Shown in pieces: positions 15,590 to 24,847 of a stretch of 64,000 bases of DNA. This DNA is from Pseudomonas luteola NBRC 103146. Lineage in GTDB: Bacteria; Pseudomonadota; Gammaproteobacteria; Pseudomonadales; Pseudomonadaceae. Position 1 is the stretch's first letter. Each line of letters opens with the position of its first letter. Position numbers and translations under genes: made by a program. Under the pieces are notes generated by a model, which made no database searches, was not told where the DNA came from, and was given only the letters and a program-made list of their open reading frames with translations. The DNA lies in contig NZ_BDAE01000008.1 of NCBI RefSeq assembly GCF_002091675.1, positions 62,001 to 126,000 of the forward strand, written 5' to 3'.

Positions 15590-17185
15590 ATGTTCGATCA
15601 TCTGGATTATAGCCAGCCTTACGCCTCTGCCCGCTCCCCTGTCATGGGACGGAACATGGTAGCGGCCTCCCAGCCACTGGCCGCCCAGGCAGGCCTGAAC
15701 ATGCTGCGCCGTGGCGGTAATGCGGTAGATGCGGCAATTGCTGCTGCCATGGTGCTTACGGTAGTAGAGCCAACAGGGTGTGGTGTCGGCAGTGATGCCT
15801 TTGCCATCGTCTGGGATGGCAAAACATTACAGGGACTGAATGCCTCTGGACGCGCACCGGCAGCGTGGTCGCCCCAGTATTTTGCAGGGCACAAACACAT
15901 GCCGGAGCGCGGCTGGAATGCAGTGACCGTGCCCGGTGCGGTTTCCGCCTGGGCCGGGCTTTCCGAGCGTTACGGCAAGCTGCCTTTCACCACGGTGGCC
16001 GAACCCGCCATACGCTATGCGCGAGAGGGTTACCAGGTAACGCCTATCATTGCTGAACTCTGGCAGCGAGGCGGTCAGCTCCTGAAAGATCAGCCCGGCT
16101 TTGCCGAGTGTTTTCTGCCCGATGGCCGAGCCCCCAGAGCCGGGCAGAAGATTCAACTCAGGGACCATGCCAAAACGCTGGAGCTGATCGCCGAAACCCG
16201 CGGCGAAGCGTTCTATCGAGGCGCCCTGGCCGAAGCCATGGTTGCTCATGCCAGAGCCAACAACAGCGTTATGAGCCTGGATGACCTGGGCAATCACTCA
16301 ATTGACTGGATCGATACCCTATCCACGCCCTTTGCAGGCGCCATGGTCCATGAGTTGCCTCCTAACGGCCAGGGCATCGCTACGCTCAGCGGCCTGGGGA
16401 TTCTGGAGGCCATCGGTATTGGCGATCATCCTGTCGACAGCCCCGAAACCCTGCATGTGGTATTGGAAGCGATGAAGCTGGCCCTGGCGGACCTCAATCA
16501 TCACATTACAGATCGGGACCATATGCGCGTTCTGGCTCACCATCTGCTTGACCCAGCCTATCTAAAGGAGCGCGCCAGGCTGATCGGCGAGACTGCTGCT
16601 GACCCAGGCCATGGCTCGCCCAAGCCCGGCGGTACGGTGTACCTGTCAGCGGCAGATGAAAGCGGCATGATGGTGTCGTTCATTCAATCCAACTACATGG
16701 ATTTTGGCTCCGGCGTAGTGGTTCCAGGCACGGGAATCAGCCTGCAAAACCGCGGGGCGGGCTTTTCTCTGGACCCAGAGCACGTCAACACCGTCGCTCC
16801 CGGTAAGCGCCCCTTCCACACCATCATCCCCGGTTTTGCCATGAATGCTGACGGCACGCCGTTGATGTCGTTCGGCCTTATGGGCGGTCCCATGCAGGCG
16901 CAGGGACACTTGCAGATGATGTTGCGTATCCTGCGCTACAAGCAGAACCCGCAGGCGGCGGCCGACGCGCCCCGCTGGCGGATCGAGTCAGGTCGGAAGG
17001 TTGCCGTTGAGCGACAGTTCGATTCACAGACCGTAGCTGCCTTACGCGCCAAAGGACATGATATCCAGGTTGAGGCACCAAGCGGCGTGTTTGCATTCGG
17101 TGGTGCTCAGATCATTCAGAAAACGGCCGATGGTTATGTCGGTGGCTCTGATCCACGCAAGGACGGTCAAGCCGTCGCGTTCTGA
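15590..17185 (+). CDS. ggt: Gamma-glutamyltransferase family protein
   Basis: 531-residue N-terminal nucleophile hydrolase that cleaves gamma-glutamyl bonds such as those of glutathione. The precursor cleaves itself before a Thr; here PGGTVYLSAADESG puts that Thr at about residue 349. Other family blocks are GGNAVDAAIAAAMVLTVVEP near the N-terminus and the C-terminal MGGPMQAQGHLQ. There is no signal peptide, unlike the periplasmic E. coli Ggt; it resembles the cytoplasmic YwrD-like branch. ATG 15590 has a GAAGAGAG site upstream and is preferred over longer readings. The ABC-permease relic immediately upstream suggests the gene once served peptide or glutathione import. Confidence 0.9.
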   Translation: MFDHLDYSQPYASARSPVMGRNMVAASQPLAAQAGLNMLRRGGNAVDAAIAAAMVLTVVEPTGCGVGSDAFAIVWDGKTLQGLNASGRAPAAWSPQYFAGHKHMPERGWNAVTVPGAVSAWAGLSERYGKLPFTTVAEPAIRYAREGYQVTPIIAELWQRGGQLLKDQPGFAECFLPDGRAPRAGQKIQLRDHAKTLELIAETRGEAFYRGALAEAMVAHARANNSVMSLDDLGNHSIDWIDTLSTPFAGAMVHELPPNGQGIATLSGLGILEAIGIGDHPVDSPETLHVVLEAMKLALADLNHHITDRDHMRVLAHHLLDPAYLKERARLIGETAADPGHGSPKPGGTVYLSAADESGMMVSFIQSNYMDFGSGVVVPGTGISLQNRGAGFSLDPEHVNTVAPGKRPFHTIIPGFAMNADGTPLMSFGLMGGPMQAQGHLQMMLRILRYKQNPQAAADAPRWRIESGRKVAVERQFDSQTVAALRAKGHDIQVEAPSGVFAFGGAQIIQKTADGYVGGSDPRKDGQAVAF

Positions 17186-17192
17186 CCTTGCC

Positions 17193-17220
17193 GGAGGGAG
17201 GCCGCGCAGGCCTTCCTCCC
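17193..17220 (+). terminator. Imperfect GC-rich hairpin after the gamma-glutamyltransferase gene
   Basis: Arms GGAGGGAGGCC and GGCCTTCCTCCC around a short loop, a few bases after the stop at 17185. There is no clear T-tract, so termination is plausible but not certain. Confidence 0.4.
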
Positions 17221-17271
17221 ATCCCTTACGCCTGATCGGGCCTTATCTCATTCCAGGTCTTCACGAAGGTG

Positions 17272-17454
17272 CTAGTCCTGATAGTTTTCTTCTTCTGCAT
17301 AAGCGAACTGGATGAATCGCTTGGCCTCGTCGAGGCTGCCGACGCGCTTGACGCAGCGTGTGCCCATTCTGATTTCATAACAGCTGCCGCCAGTCGCATC
17401 TGCGCATTCGAACACGTAGTAACCATTGGAACTGCTGACGACTTTCTCTTGCAT
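17272..17454 (-). CDS. Small conserved-looking hypothetical protein (60 aa)
   Basis: 60-residue acidic, mostly hydrophilic protein with three cysteines (FECAD, GGSCYEI, TRCVKR) and a helix-like C-terminus (SLDEAKRFIQFAYAEEE). A strong Shine-Dalgarno, AAGGGAG, lies eight bases before ATG 17454, which supports real translation. No signal peptide or membrane segment. I do not recognise the family. It faces the gamma-glutamyltransferase gene and is divergent from the siderophore operon across a long AT-rich gap. Confidence 0.6.
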   Translation of the reverse strand: MQEKVVSSSNGYYVFECADATGGSCYEIRMGTRCVKRVGSLDEAKRFIQFAYAEEENYQD

Positions 17455-17857
17455 GAGTGCGCTCCCTTTCTCAGGACGGTGAATTCGTTATCGTCACGCC
17501 CTCAGTACATGCAATTGGGCGCCCTTCTAATGGGACCGAAATATTCCCTGGCAATTCGCTTCAATCACGGCAACGACCTTTTTGTTCATACAACAGGTTT
17601 ATGCTCAGTCTGGTACAGGCAACCGTCGTGCCTTAACCGTCACTGGACGGGTTTTCCTATTGATCCCCGGCCTTGGCAGCTCCGCCCGAATCTGGCTGCT
17701 GGCCCATGTGAGTAAACTGAAGACGACTGGCCAAGCTAGCGCTGCTGTGTTTGTTTCGCTCCATCACCGATCAGTTTTTCTAATATCACCGTGCCACAGC
17801 ACCAAAAGAGCGCACCATTAAGCGAAGCGCATCACACTTCATCACCCGCATTGTGTT

Positions 17858-17877
17858 AAATGATATTGATTTTCATT
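17858..17877 (+). promoter_or_regulatory. Fur box
   Basis: AAATGATATTGATTTTCATT. The core TGATATTGATTTTCA matches 13 of 15 positions of TGATAATGATTATCA, the palindromic core of the Fur consensus. It lies about 215 bp upstream of the first siderophore gene, as expected for iron-repressed transcription. No other site of this quality was noticed nearby. Confidence 0.75.
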
Positions 17878-17970
17878 CAATACAGGGTCTACTCTGAATG
17901 GGCTTTGCGATAGTAATGAACACTTACTTTTCATGCGTTATTACTGCTTTTAAATTATAAAGGCTAAGCC

Positions 17971-18008
17971 GTTTGATAATGGCATATAGCTAACTATTAA
18001 TATCAAAC
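17971..18008 (+). repeat. Inverted repeat in the siderophore-operon leader
   Basis: Perfect 8-bp arms GTTTGATA (17971-17978) and TATCAAAC (18001-18008) separated by 22 bp. The left arm runs into GATAATGGCATAT, which resembles a Fur half-site. It may be a second operator for iron or another regulator, or a leader stem-loop. Confidence 0.4.
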
Positions 18009-18093
18009 TACCGTGAGAGCCCGGCGAGGCATATATCCCGACAACATGTTGGGTTATTGCAGAATTGTTTAATCAATTGCCGAGGTTCCATTC

Positions 18094-19650
18094 GTGAATA
18101 ATCCATTGCATTCGTATGCGGCCATTACTGCATACCCTTCCGCTCGCCTACAGGACGATCAGGCGACTTCGCATCTTTTCAACGAAAAGAATGCGCAGGC
18201 CTATGAAAGCCTTATGGTTCAAGGGGCTGAATGTATAAAGGAAACATTGCTCGGTATAGATAAACCTTATACCGGCATATTGCCGCATGAACTAAAGCGG
18301 CAGTTTGACGAAGTGAATCTGGATGAAAAACTAGGTAACTTCAACGAGGCACTGGAAGAACTAAAAGCACTGTACCTGAAAGATGCTGTTTACTTCCATC
18401 ATCCTCACTATGTTGCTCATCTTAATTGTCCTATTGTTATTCCGGCTATTCTTGCCGAGCTGGTACTTTCTTCTATCAATTCCTCACTGGACACATGGGA
18501 TCAAAGTGCCGGCGGCACATATATCGAACAAAAGTTGATTGACTGGACGGCTGAGCGCATCGGCCTAGGCAGCGAAGCCGATGGGGTGTTTACCAGTGGT
18601 GGTACTCAGTCCAACCTGATGGCCATGCTGTTGGCCCGTGATCATGTGTGCAACCGTCAGCCCGGTCACGCCAGCAACAAGACGCAAGGCTTGCCGACCG
18701 ATTTCAAACGCCTGCGCATCCTGTCATCCGAGGTCAGTCATTTCAGCGTACAGAAATCCGCGGCCATCCTGGGCCTGGGCTATGACGCCGTGATACCGGT
18801 ACGCAGCGATGCGCGCAAGAAAATGGACTTGAGCGATCTGCGCCGCGTGCTGGAGGAGTGCGAAGCCGAAGGGCTGATTCCGATGGCGGTAGTGGCTACT
18901 GCCGGTACTACGGATTTCGGCAGTATCGATCCATTGGAAGACATCGCGGCAATCTGTCGCGAGAAAAAAATCTGGATGCATGTCGATGCCGCCTACGGTG
19001 GCGGACTGCTGATTTCGCCCAAATACCGTAACCGTCTGGCCGGTATCGAACATGCCGACTCGGTCACCATCGATTACCACAAATCATTCTTCCAGCCGGT
19101 CAGTTGCAGTGCGTTTCTGGTACGGGATCGTCGAGAGCTGGGCCATGTCACCTGCCATGCCGATTATCTGAACCCCAAGAGCCAGACCCAGGAAGGCACA
19201 CCCAACCTCGTTAACAAAAGCATTCAAACCACACGCCGCTTTGATGCGCTCAAGCTCTGGATGACGCTGCGCACCATGGGTGCGAATGCCTTGGGTAGCC
19301 TATTCGATCACGCGATCGATCTGACTCGCGCAACCTATCCGCTTATCGAGCGTGACCCACGCTTCGACATTGCCCATGTTCCCGAACTGAGCACCCTGGT
19401 CTTCCGCTATATCCCCGAGGAGCCGATGAGTACCGAGCAGATCGATGCGACCAATGCAGCCATTCGCAAAGCGCTCTCTCGCAGCGGACGCGCCATCGTC
19501 GCGGGCACCAAGGTAGGCGGCCAACAGTACCTCAAGTTCACCCTGCTCAACCCCATGACCACCCTGGACGACCTGCGAGGCATTCTCGACGCCATCAAGC
19601 ATGAAGGTGCCCGTTACGTTAACCAACAATCTGCCCTGGCCACGTGCTGA
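18094..19650 (+). CDS. desA: PLP-dependent lysine decarboxylase of desferrioxamine biosynthesis
   Basis: 518-residue group II PLP decarboxylase, first step of a hydroxamate siderophore pathway (lysine to cadaverine). The sequence matches Streptomyces DesA in long stretches from memory, for example YFHHPHYVAHLNCPIVIP and SSLDTWDQSAGG. The cofactor lysine is in DYHKSFFQP, about residue 330, preceded by the Asp of HVDAAYGG. The start is GTG 18094 with GAGG eight bases upstream. It heads five tightly packed genes under a Fur-box match, so iron repression is expected. Related enzymes decarboxylate 2,4-diaminobutyrate (rhizobactin type), but the DesB-, DesC- and DesD-like partners favour cadaverine. 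Confidence 0.87.
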   Translation: MNNPLHSYAAITAYPSARLQDDQATSHLFNEKNAQAYESLMVQGAECIKETLLGIDKPYTGILPHELKRQFDEVNLDEKLGNFNEALEELKALYLKDAVYFHHPHYVAHLNCPIVIPAILAELVLSSINSSLDTWDQSAGGTYIEQKLIDWTAERIGLGSEADGVFTSGGTQSNLMAMLLARDHVCNRQPGHASNKTQGLPTDFKRLRILSSEVSHFSVQKSAAILGLGYDAVIPVRSDARKKMDLSDLRRVLEECEAEGLIPMAVVATAGTTDFGSIDPLEDIAAICREKKIWMHVDAAYGGGLLISPKYRNRLAGIEHADSVTIDYHKSFFQPVSCSAFLVRDRRELGHVTCHADYLNPKSQTQEGTPNLVNKSIQTTRRFDALKLWMTLRTMGANALGSLFDHAIDLTRATYPLIERDPRFDIAHVPELSTLVFRYIPEEPMSTEQIDATNAAIRKALSRSGRAIVAGTKVGGQQYLKFTLLNPMTTLDDLRGILDAIKHEGARYVNQQSALATC

Positions 19651-19664
19651 TCTGGAGAACCACC

Positions 19665-20990
19665 ATGACGGCTTCAACCTACGATTTCATCGCGATTGGT
19701 GTTGGCCCCTTCAACCTGGGTCTGGCGTGCCTGACTGCTCCCATCGACGAGCTCAATGGGTTGTTTCTCGACAAGAACGAGTGCTTCGATTGGCATCCCG
19801 GCATGATGCTGGAATCTGCAACCCTGCAGACGCCCTTCCTGGCCGATCTGGTCACCCTGGCGGACCCGACCAGCCCGTTCAGCTTCCTGAATTATCTTAA
19901 ATCCACTGGCCGCATCTATGCGTTCTACATCAAGGAAGACTTCTTCCTGATGCGCCGCGAGTACAACCAGTACTGCCAATGGGTCATCGATCGGCTGCCC
20001 AATATCGAGTTCAACCGATACGTCGAACGTATCGACCATGATCCGGCAACCGGCCTCTATACGGTGAACTGTACCTGCACCAAAACAGGAGAACGCCTGG
20101 TTTATCAGGCGCGCCGTCTGGTCCTGGGAACTGGCACGTCACCCTACATCCCTGACTGCTGCCAGGACGCCAGCAGCCACTTGTCCCACACGTCGACCTA
20201 CCTGACCGACAAACAGGCTCTACAGGCAAAAAGCACCATTACGCTGATCGGCAGCGGTCAGAGCGCGGCGGAGATCTACTATGACCTCTTGCAGGAAATC
20301 GACACGCGCGAGTACACCCTGAACTGGATAACCCGCTCGCCTCGCTTCTTCCCGCTGGAATACAGCAAGCTGACCCTGGAGATGACATCGCCCGAGTACA
20401 TCGACTACTTCCATCAGCTGCCTACCCACAAGCGTGACGCCTTGATGCGCAGTCAGAAGGGGCTCTACAAGGGGATCAACAGCGCCCTGATCAATGACAT
20501 CTACGACCTGCTGTACAACAAGAGCCTATGCGGTCCGGTCAGGACCAACCTGCTTACCAACACGGAGCTGCAGGACTGCCGCTACGATGAGCGTACCGGC
20601 ACCTTTACGCTTACCTTGTTTCAGGAGGAACAGGAGAGCCGCTATACGCTTCAGACTGATGGGCTGGTATTATCCACTGGGTATTGCTACAGAACCCCTC
20701 CTTTCCTTCAAGGGTTACGCTCACGCCTGCGCTTCGATGAGCGTGGCCGCTTCGCCGTCAATCGAAACTATACGATTGATACCGCCGGCCAGGAGATCTT
20801 CGTCCAGAACGCCGAGCTTCATACGCATGGCCTGGTAACGCCCGACCTGGGCATGGCGTGCTACCGCAACGCCTATATCATTCGCGAGATGCTCGGCCGC
20901 GAACATTACCCCGTCGAACGCAAGATCGCCTTCCAGCAGTTCACGGCGCCCTCTTCGACACTGCTCCAGCCGGAGCCGGCCAAGACATGA
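19665..20990 (+). CDS. desB: Lysine/cadaverine N-hydroxylase (flavin monooxygenase)
   Basis: 441-residue FAD/NADPH-dependent N-hydroxylating monooxygenase (IucD/DesB family). It hydroxylates an omega-amine, here presumably cadaverine to N-hydroxycadaverine. Visible motifs: FAD loop AIGVGPFNLGLACL at the N-terminus, FSFLNYLKSTGRIYAFY near residue 72, NADPH loop LIGSGQSAAEIYYDL near residue 196, and the C-terminal LSTGYCYRTPPFL. ATG 19665 follows GGAGA by six bases; the upstream GTG 19644 lacks a comparable site. It begins 14 bp after desA and its stop overlaps the start of the exporter gene (ATGA). Confidence 0.9.
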   Translation: MTASTYDFIAIGVGPFNLGLACLTAPIDELNGLFLDKNECFDWHPGMMLESATLQTPFLADLVTLADPTSPFSFLNYLKSTGRIYAFYIKEDFFLMRREYNQYCQWVIDRLPNIEFNRYVERIDHDPATGLYTVNCTCTKTGERLVYQARRLVLGTGTSPYIPDCCQDASSHLSHTSTYLTDKQALQAKSTITLIGSGQSAAEIYYDLLQEIDTREYTLNWITRSPRFFPLEYSKLTLEMTSPEYIDYFHQLPTHKRDALMRSQKGLYKGINSALINDIYDLLYNKSLCGPVRTNLLTNTELQDCRYDERTGTFTLTLFQEEQESRYTLQTDGLVLSTGYCYRTPPFLQGLRSRLRFDERGRFAVNRNYTIDTAGQEIFVQNAELHTHGLVTPDLGMACYRNAYIIREMLGREHYPVERKIAFQQFTAPSSTLLQPEPAKT

Positions 20991-22150
20991 CGCTGCGTAC
21001 CTCGCTGATCGCCATGACGGCCCTTGCCGTCATCAGCGACACCATGCTGATTCCGTTCTATCCGCAGTACTTTGCCAGCCGTTTCGGTGAAACGCGGCCG
21101 GAGCATGTGGGGGCCTATCTGGCCGCCATCTGCTTTACGGTTATGCTCGCGCTGCCCCTCTGGGCGCGCGTGGCGCGGCGGGTGCACCCGATCCGGCTGC
21201 TGATCTGGACGCAGCTCGCCGCCGGGTTGCTGTGCCTGTACTGCTATTGGGCATCGGCGCTCCTGGAGTTCTGGCTTGTCTCGCTGGGGATGATCGTGTT
21301 CAAGGGCAGCTACCTGCTCATGTACCCCTACGTGATGAGCCTGGAAGATTCCAGGAACCATACCCATACCATCGGCATGCTGTCGGTTGTCGTTCACTTC
21401 GGCGCCATCCTCGGCGCCGTGGTGGGCGGCCTGGTCCTTCAGGTACTGGAGCCACGGGATGTCTTTGTGGTGATGGCCGCGGGGGATTTTCTGCAAATGG
21501 CGATCTGCCTGCGCCTGCTACGGCGGGAACCACCCCATGCCAAGCCGGAACAAGCCATTACGCACCGTACCGGCAAGGCATGGCCTATCTACCGGCTCTG
21601 CCTGCTGATGCTGCTGTTCTATTTCAGCGGCTACCTGGTAAAGCCGTTCTTTACGGTGTACTGGGAGCAGGTCGCTCAGCTGGACCACGCCGCCCTGACC
21701 GGACTGGTGTACGCCATTCCTGGTGGCATGGCCCTGCTCGGACTCTGGCTGAACCGGCGTACCGGCAGCCGACAGCAGGCCCTGAGCGGTGCGCTGCTGC
21801 TGGGTGTGTGCGGCCTACTGCTTCAGGCCGGTGAGCAGACCGCCCTGATCCTTACTGGCCGCTGCCTGTATGGCTGGGCCATGTTCCAGGTCACGGTACG
21901 GCTGGATGCCCTGCTCTTCGAGCTGAGCACGCCCGATGCGTATGCCGCTGATTTCAGCAAGATCAATTTCTTTCAACAACTCGGCGTAGTGGGCTCGTCG
22001 TTTGCGGCAGGGTCCCTGGTCAGCACGTTTGGCCTGACTGTGCCTTTCCTGATCGGCGCGGCAGGCTTTGCCCTGACTGCCCTCGCCTATCCGCTGCTGG
22101 TCCGCACGGCCCAGCCCACGACAACGCCTGTTATCGACAAGGGGGTCTGA
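20987..22150 (+). CDS. MFS transporter, probable siderophore exporter
   Basis: 387-residue major facilitator with about 12 hydrophobic segments, starting MTLRTSLIAMTALAVISDT. A short basic loop ARVARRVHPIRLL after the second helix corresponds to the MFS loop 2-3 motif. Its ATG overlaps the stop of the monooxygenase gene (ATGA), and two bases separate it from the acyltransferase gene. The position inside the biosynthetic operon indicates export of the finished siderophore, analogous to MFS exporters in other NIS siderophore operons (family knowledge). Import of the ferric siderophore cannot be excluded, but no receptor or periplasmic binding protein accompanies it. Confidence 0.82.
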   Translation: MTLRTSLIAMTALAVISDTMLIPFYPQYFASRFGETRPEHVGAYLAAICFTVMLALPLWARVARRVHPIRLLIWTQLAAGLLCLYCYWASALLEFWLVSLGMIVFKGSYLLMYPYVMSLEDSRNHTHTIGMLSVVVHFGAILGAVVGGLVLQVLEPRDVFVVMAAGDFLQMAICLRLLRREPPHAKPEQAITHRTGKAWPIYRLCLLMLLFYFSGYLVKPFFTVYWEQVAQLDHAALTGLVYAIPGGMALLGLWLNRRTGSRQQALSGALLLGVCGLLLQAGEQTALILTGRCLYGWAMFQVTVRLDALLFELSTPDAYAADFSKINFFQQLGVVGSSFAAGSLVSTFGLTVPFLIGAAGFALTALAYPLLVRTAQPTTTPVIDKGV

Positions 22151-22151
22151 T

Positions 22152-22757
22152 ATGACTGCCATTGCCTTGCAAACACCCATCGATACCCGCCTGTGCTTCA
22201 GTAAGCCACAGCACGGAATCGGCCACTTCAGCCTACGCCCACTCAGCCTGCCAGACGATACGGCGCGCCTACATGATTGGCTGACTCGCGACTATGCACG
22301 CTTCTGGGGGATGCAGAATGCGACCCAGGCGGAAGTGGAAACATTCTACCGCGATCTCATGGCCTCTCCTCATGCCAACGCCTACCTGGGTTTACATGAT
22401 GGCGCACCGGCTTTCCTGGTCGAATGCTATATGCCGCTTCATGACCCGGTAGGCCAGCACTACGACGTGAAGCCCGGTGACCGGGGCATGCATTTTCTCG
22501 TCGCGCCCTGCGAGAAACCTGTTTCAGGCTTCACCCTGGCCGTGATGCGAACCATCATGGAATTCATTTTCAGCGATCCCTTTGCCCGCCGCGTCGTCGT
22601 CGAGCCCGATGTCCGTAACGACAAGATCCACGTGCTCAATCAGCGTGTCGGTTTCGAGTACGACCGTGTCATTCAACTGGGCGAAAAAACTGCCCACCTC
22701 GCCTTCTGCACTCGCGAACACTACGCCGCCAGCCTTGTAATGGAGAACCGCCCATGA
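22152..22757 (+). CDS. desC: N-hydroxycadaverine acyltransferase (GNAT, DesC/IucB-like)
   Basis: 201-residue GNAT acyltransferase of the siderophore type (IucB/RhbD/DesC). It would acylate N-hydroxycadaverine with succinyl- or acetyl-CoA to form the hydroxamate. Family blocks seen: FSLRPLSLPDDTARLHDWLT, YARFWGM, PAFLVECYMPLHDP and RRVVVEPDVRNDKIHVLN, the last being the typical CoA-side helix and loop. ATG 22152 starts just after the MFS stop and its own stop overlaps desD (ATGA), so translation is coupled. The acyl donor, which decides between desferrioxamine-type and bisucaberin-type products, cannot be told from sequence by eye. Confidence 0.87.
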   Translation: MTAIALQTPIDTRLCFSKPQHGIGHFSLRPLSLPDDTARLHDWLTRDYARFWGMQNATQAEVETFYRDLMASPHANAYLGLHDGAPAFLVECYMPLHDPVGQHYDVKPGDRGMHFLVAPCEKPVSGFTLAVMRTIMEFIFSDPFARRVVVEPDVRNDKIHVLNQRVGFEYDRVIQLGEKTAHLAFCTREHYAASLVMENRP

Positions 22758-24574
22758 ACCAGATGATCACTACCCTACCCACCGCCACGCCCGGTCAAGC
22801 CGCATTGCACCTGACCCCCGAACGTTGGAGCAAGGTCAATCGCCTGCTCGTGCGCAAAGCCCTGGCGGAATTCGCCCATGAAAAGCTTATCGAGCCGGCC
22901 TTGATCGCGTCTGAAAACGGTTGGGAGCATTACCGTCTGGACAATGGCAATCCGGCACTGGAGTACCGCTTCCGAGCTCGCAAGCTGGCGCTTGATCATT
23001 GGCTGATCGACACCGCCTCGATCGAAAAGGCGCAGGACGGCAACGCTGCGCCGCTGGATGCGCTGGAGTTCATCATCGAGTTCAAGGATCAACTGGGTAT
23101 TCAGGAAAGCATGATGCCGGTCTATCTGGACGAGATCAGCAGCACGCTGTATGGCAGCGCCTACAAGCATGCCAAACCAGGATTAACTGCAGAAGAACTC
23201 ACCCGCGCTGACTTCCAGTCCGTAGAAACCGGTATGATGGAAGGCCACCCAGGGTTCGTCGCGAACAATGGCCGCATGGGCTTCGACGCGAATGATTACC
23301 GCGCCTATGCACCTGAAGCCGCCTCCCCGATCCAGTTGGTCTGGCTCGCTGTACGCAAGACCAAGGCAACGTTCTCATCGTTATCGGACCTGAGCTATGA
23401 ACGCCTGCTCGAGGAGGAACTAGGCAGCCAGACGGTTGCTGATTTCACTGCTCAGCTGACCGAACAGGGCTTGAATCCGAACGACTACCTCTTCATGCCA
23501 GCTCACCCGTGGCAGTGGTTCAACAAGCTTTCCATGGCCTTCTCGGCCGATGTCGCCAACCGCAATATCGTCTGTCTGGGCTATGGGGAGGATCAGTACC
23601 TGGCGCAGCAGTCGATCCGCACCTTCTTCAACGCAAGCCACCCTGAAAAGCGTTATGTGAAAACGGCACTGTCTATTCTGAACATGGGCTTCATGCGCGG
23701 TCTGTCGCCTTACTACATGTTGGCGACGCCTGCTATCAACGAGTGGCTGAAAGCATTGATTGAAAGCGATCCGTTTTTGACCGAAAACGGCTTCAGCATC
23801 TTGCGTGAAGTAGCCTCGGTGGGCTATCGCAACCACTACTACGAGACGGCACTGGTCAACGATACCCCTTACAAGAAGATGCTCTCCGCCCTGTGGCGCG
23901 AAAGTCCGGTTTCACAACTAAAGCCCGGCCAACGCCTGATGACCATGGCCTCACTGCTGCATCTGGATGCCGAGGGAGATTCGCTTCTCACAGCATTGAT
24001 CGCGTCCTCCGGTGTGGATACGGACACTTGGTTGCGCCGCTATCTCAACGCCTACCTGACGCCCCTGCTGCACTGTTTCTATGCTCACGATCTGGTGTAC
24101 ATGCCTCACGGGGAGAACCTGATTCTGGTGCTGGATAACAACGTTCCGTCACGGGCAATCATGAAAGACATTGCGGAAGAGATCGCCGTGCTGAACCCTG
24201 ATGCCAAGCTGCCGGAAAAGATCAAGCGATTGGCCGTCTCTGTACCCGAAGAGCTGAAAATCCTGTCGCTCTTTACCGACGTGTTCGACTGCTTCTTGCG
24301 CTACATGAGCGCCATTCTGGTGGAAAAAGCCGACTACGCTGAAGACCGTTTCTGGTCGCTGGTAGCCGAGTGCGTCAGCACCTATCAGCAGAGTCATCCT
24401 CAATATGCCGAAAAATTTGCCCGATACGACCTGTTTGCGCCCGAGTTCATCCGCTCCTGCCTGAACCGTCTCCAATTGGGCAACAACCAACAGATGGTCA
24501 ATCTGGCAGATCCGGCTGGAAACCTGAAGCTTGCCGGAACCTTGATCAATCCGATCGCACCATTTAAGCGTTAA
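22754..24574 (+). CDS. desD: NIS siderophore synthetase (IucA/IucC family, DesD-like)
   Basis: 606-residue ATP-dependent NRPS-independent siderophore synthetase that condenses and macrocyclises N-hydroxy-N-succinylcadaverine units. Motifs agree with DesD from memory: SVETGMMEGHPGF near residue 157, FMPAHPWQWFNKLSMAFSAD near 247, YLAQQSIRTFFNAS, KTALSILNMGFMRGLSPYYM, and C-terminal HDLVYMPHGENLILVLD. The length is normal for the family. It is the last gene of the operon, overlaps desC by 4 bp, and is followed by a strong hairpin. The set DesA-DesB-DesC-DesD predicts a desferrioxamine or bisucaberin-like hydroxamate. Confidence 0.9.
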   Translation: MNQMITTLPTATPGQAALHLTPERWSKVNRLLVRKALAEFAHEKLIEPALIASENGWEHYRLDNGNPALEYRFRARKLALDHWLIDTASIEKAQDGNAAPLDALEFIIEFKDQLGIQESMMPVYLDEISSTLYGSAYKHAKPGLTAEELTRADFQSVETGMMEGHPGFVANNGRMGFDANDYRAYAPEAASPIQLVWLAVRKTKATFSSLSDLSYERLLEEELGSQTVADFTAQLTEQGLNPNDYLFMPAHPWQWFNKLSMAFSADVANRNIVCLGYGEDQYLAQQSIRTFFNASHPEKRYVKTALSILNMGFMRGLSPYYMLATPAINEWLKALIESDPFLTENGFSILREVASVGYRNHYYETALVNDTPYKKMLSALWRESPVSQLKPGQRLMTMASLLHLDAEGDSLLTALIASSGVDTDTWLRRYLNAYLTPLLHCFYAHDLVYMPHGENLILVLDNNVPSRAIMKDIAEEIAVLNPDAKLPEKIKRLAVSVPEELKILSLFTDVFDCFLRYMSAILVEKADYAEDRFWSLVAECVSTYQQSHPQYAEKFARYDLFAPEFIRSCLNRLQLGNNQQMVNLADPAGNLKLAGTLINPIAPFKR

Positions 24575-24584
24575 CGCGAATAAA

Positions 24585-24620
24585 TCCGCTCCGGCTGCCT
24601 GCACAGACAGCCGGAGCGGA
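24585..24620 (+). terminator. Strong hairpin after the siderophore operon
   Basis: Perfect 13-bp arms TCCGCTCCGGCTG and CAGCCGGAGCGGA with a 10-nt loop, ten bases after the desD stop. The following CAGGTTTGG has only a short T run, but position and stability favour an operon terminator. Confidence 0.7.
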
Positions 24621-24847
24621 CAGGTTTGGAAACCGTAGAAACAACCAGATATTGCACCTGTTAATGGCATCTTCACGCGGTGCGCTTAGGATGTAACACC
24701 TTCTGCATCACTACTGATGTCGCGTTGTGTTAATTGGATCAAGTAACTTACAGGTATACGTTCGTCCACCCATAAAGCGAAGCGTCCTGAAATTTGAGAA
24801 AATAAGGGATTGCGCATGAAGCGCGTCTGATCTGGGCTGGCAAAGCT

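Larger units (their letters stand above)
17455..18093. other. Gene-free 639-bp region upstream of siderophore operon
   Basis: Becomes AT-rich towards the siderophore operon and holds the Fur-box match and a long inverted repeat listed separately. Short open frames exist, but none has a convincing ribosome-binding site. The leader of the operon would be roughly 200 nt if transcription starts near the Fur box. Confidence 0.6.

Noticed and set aside
17517-17821. Short frames in the region before the siderophore operon
   Set aside because: No ribosome-binding site and no recognisable sequence; the region is better explained as promoter and leader.
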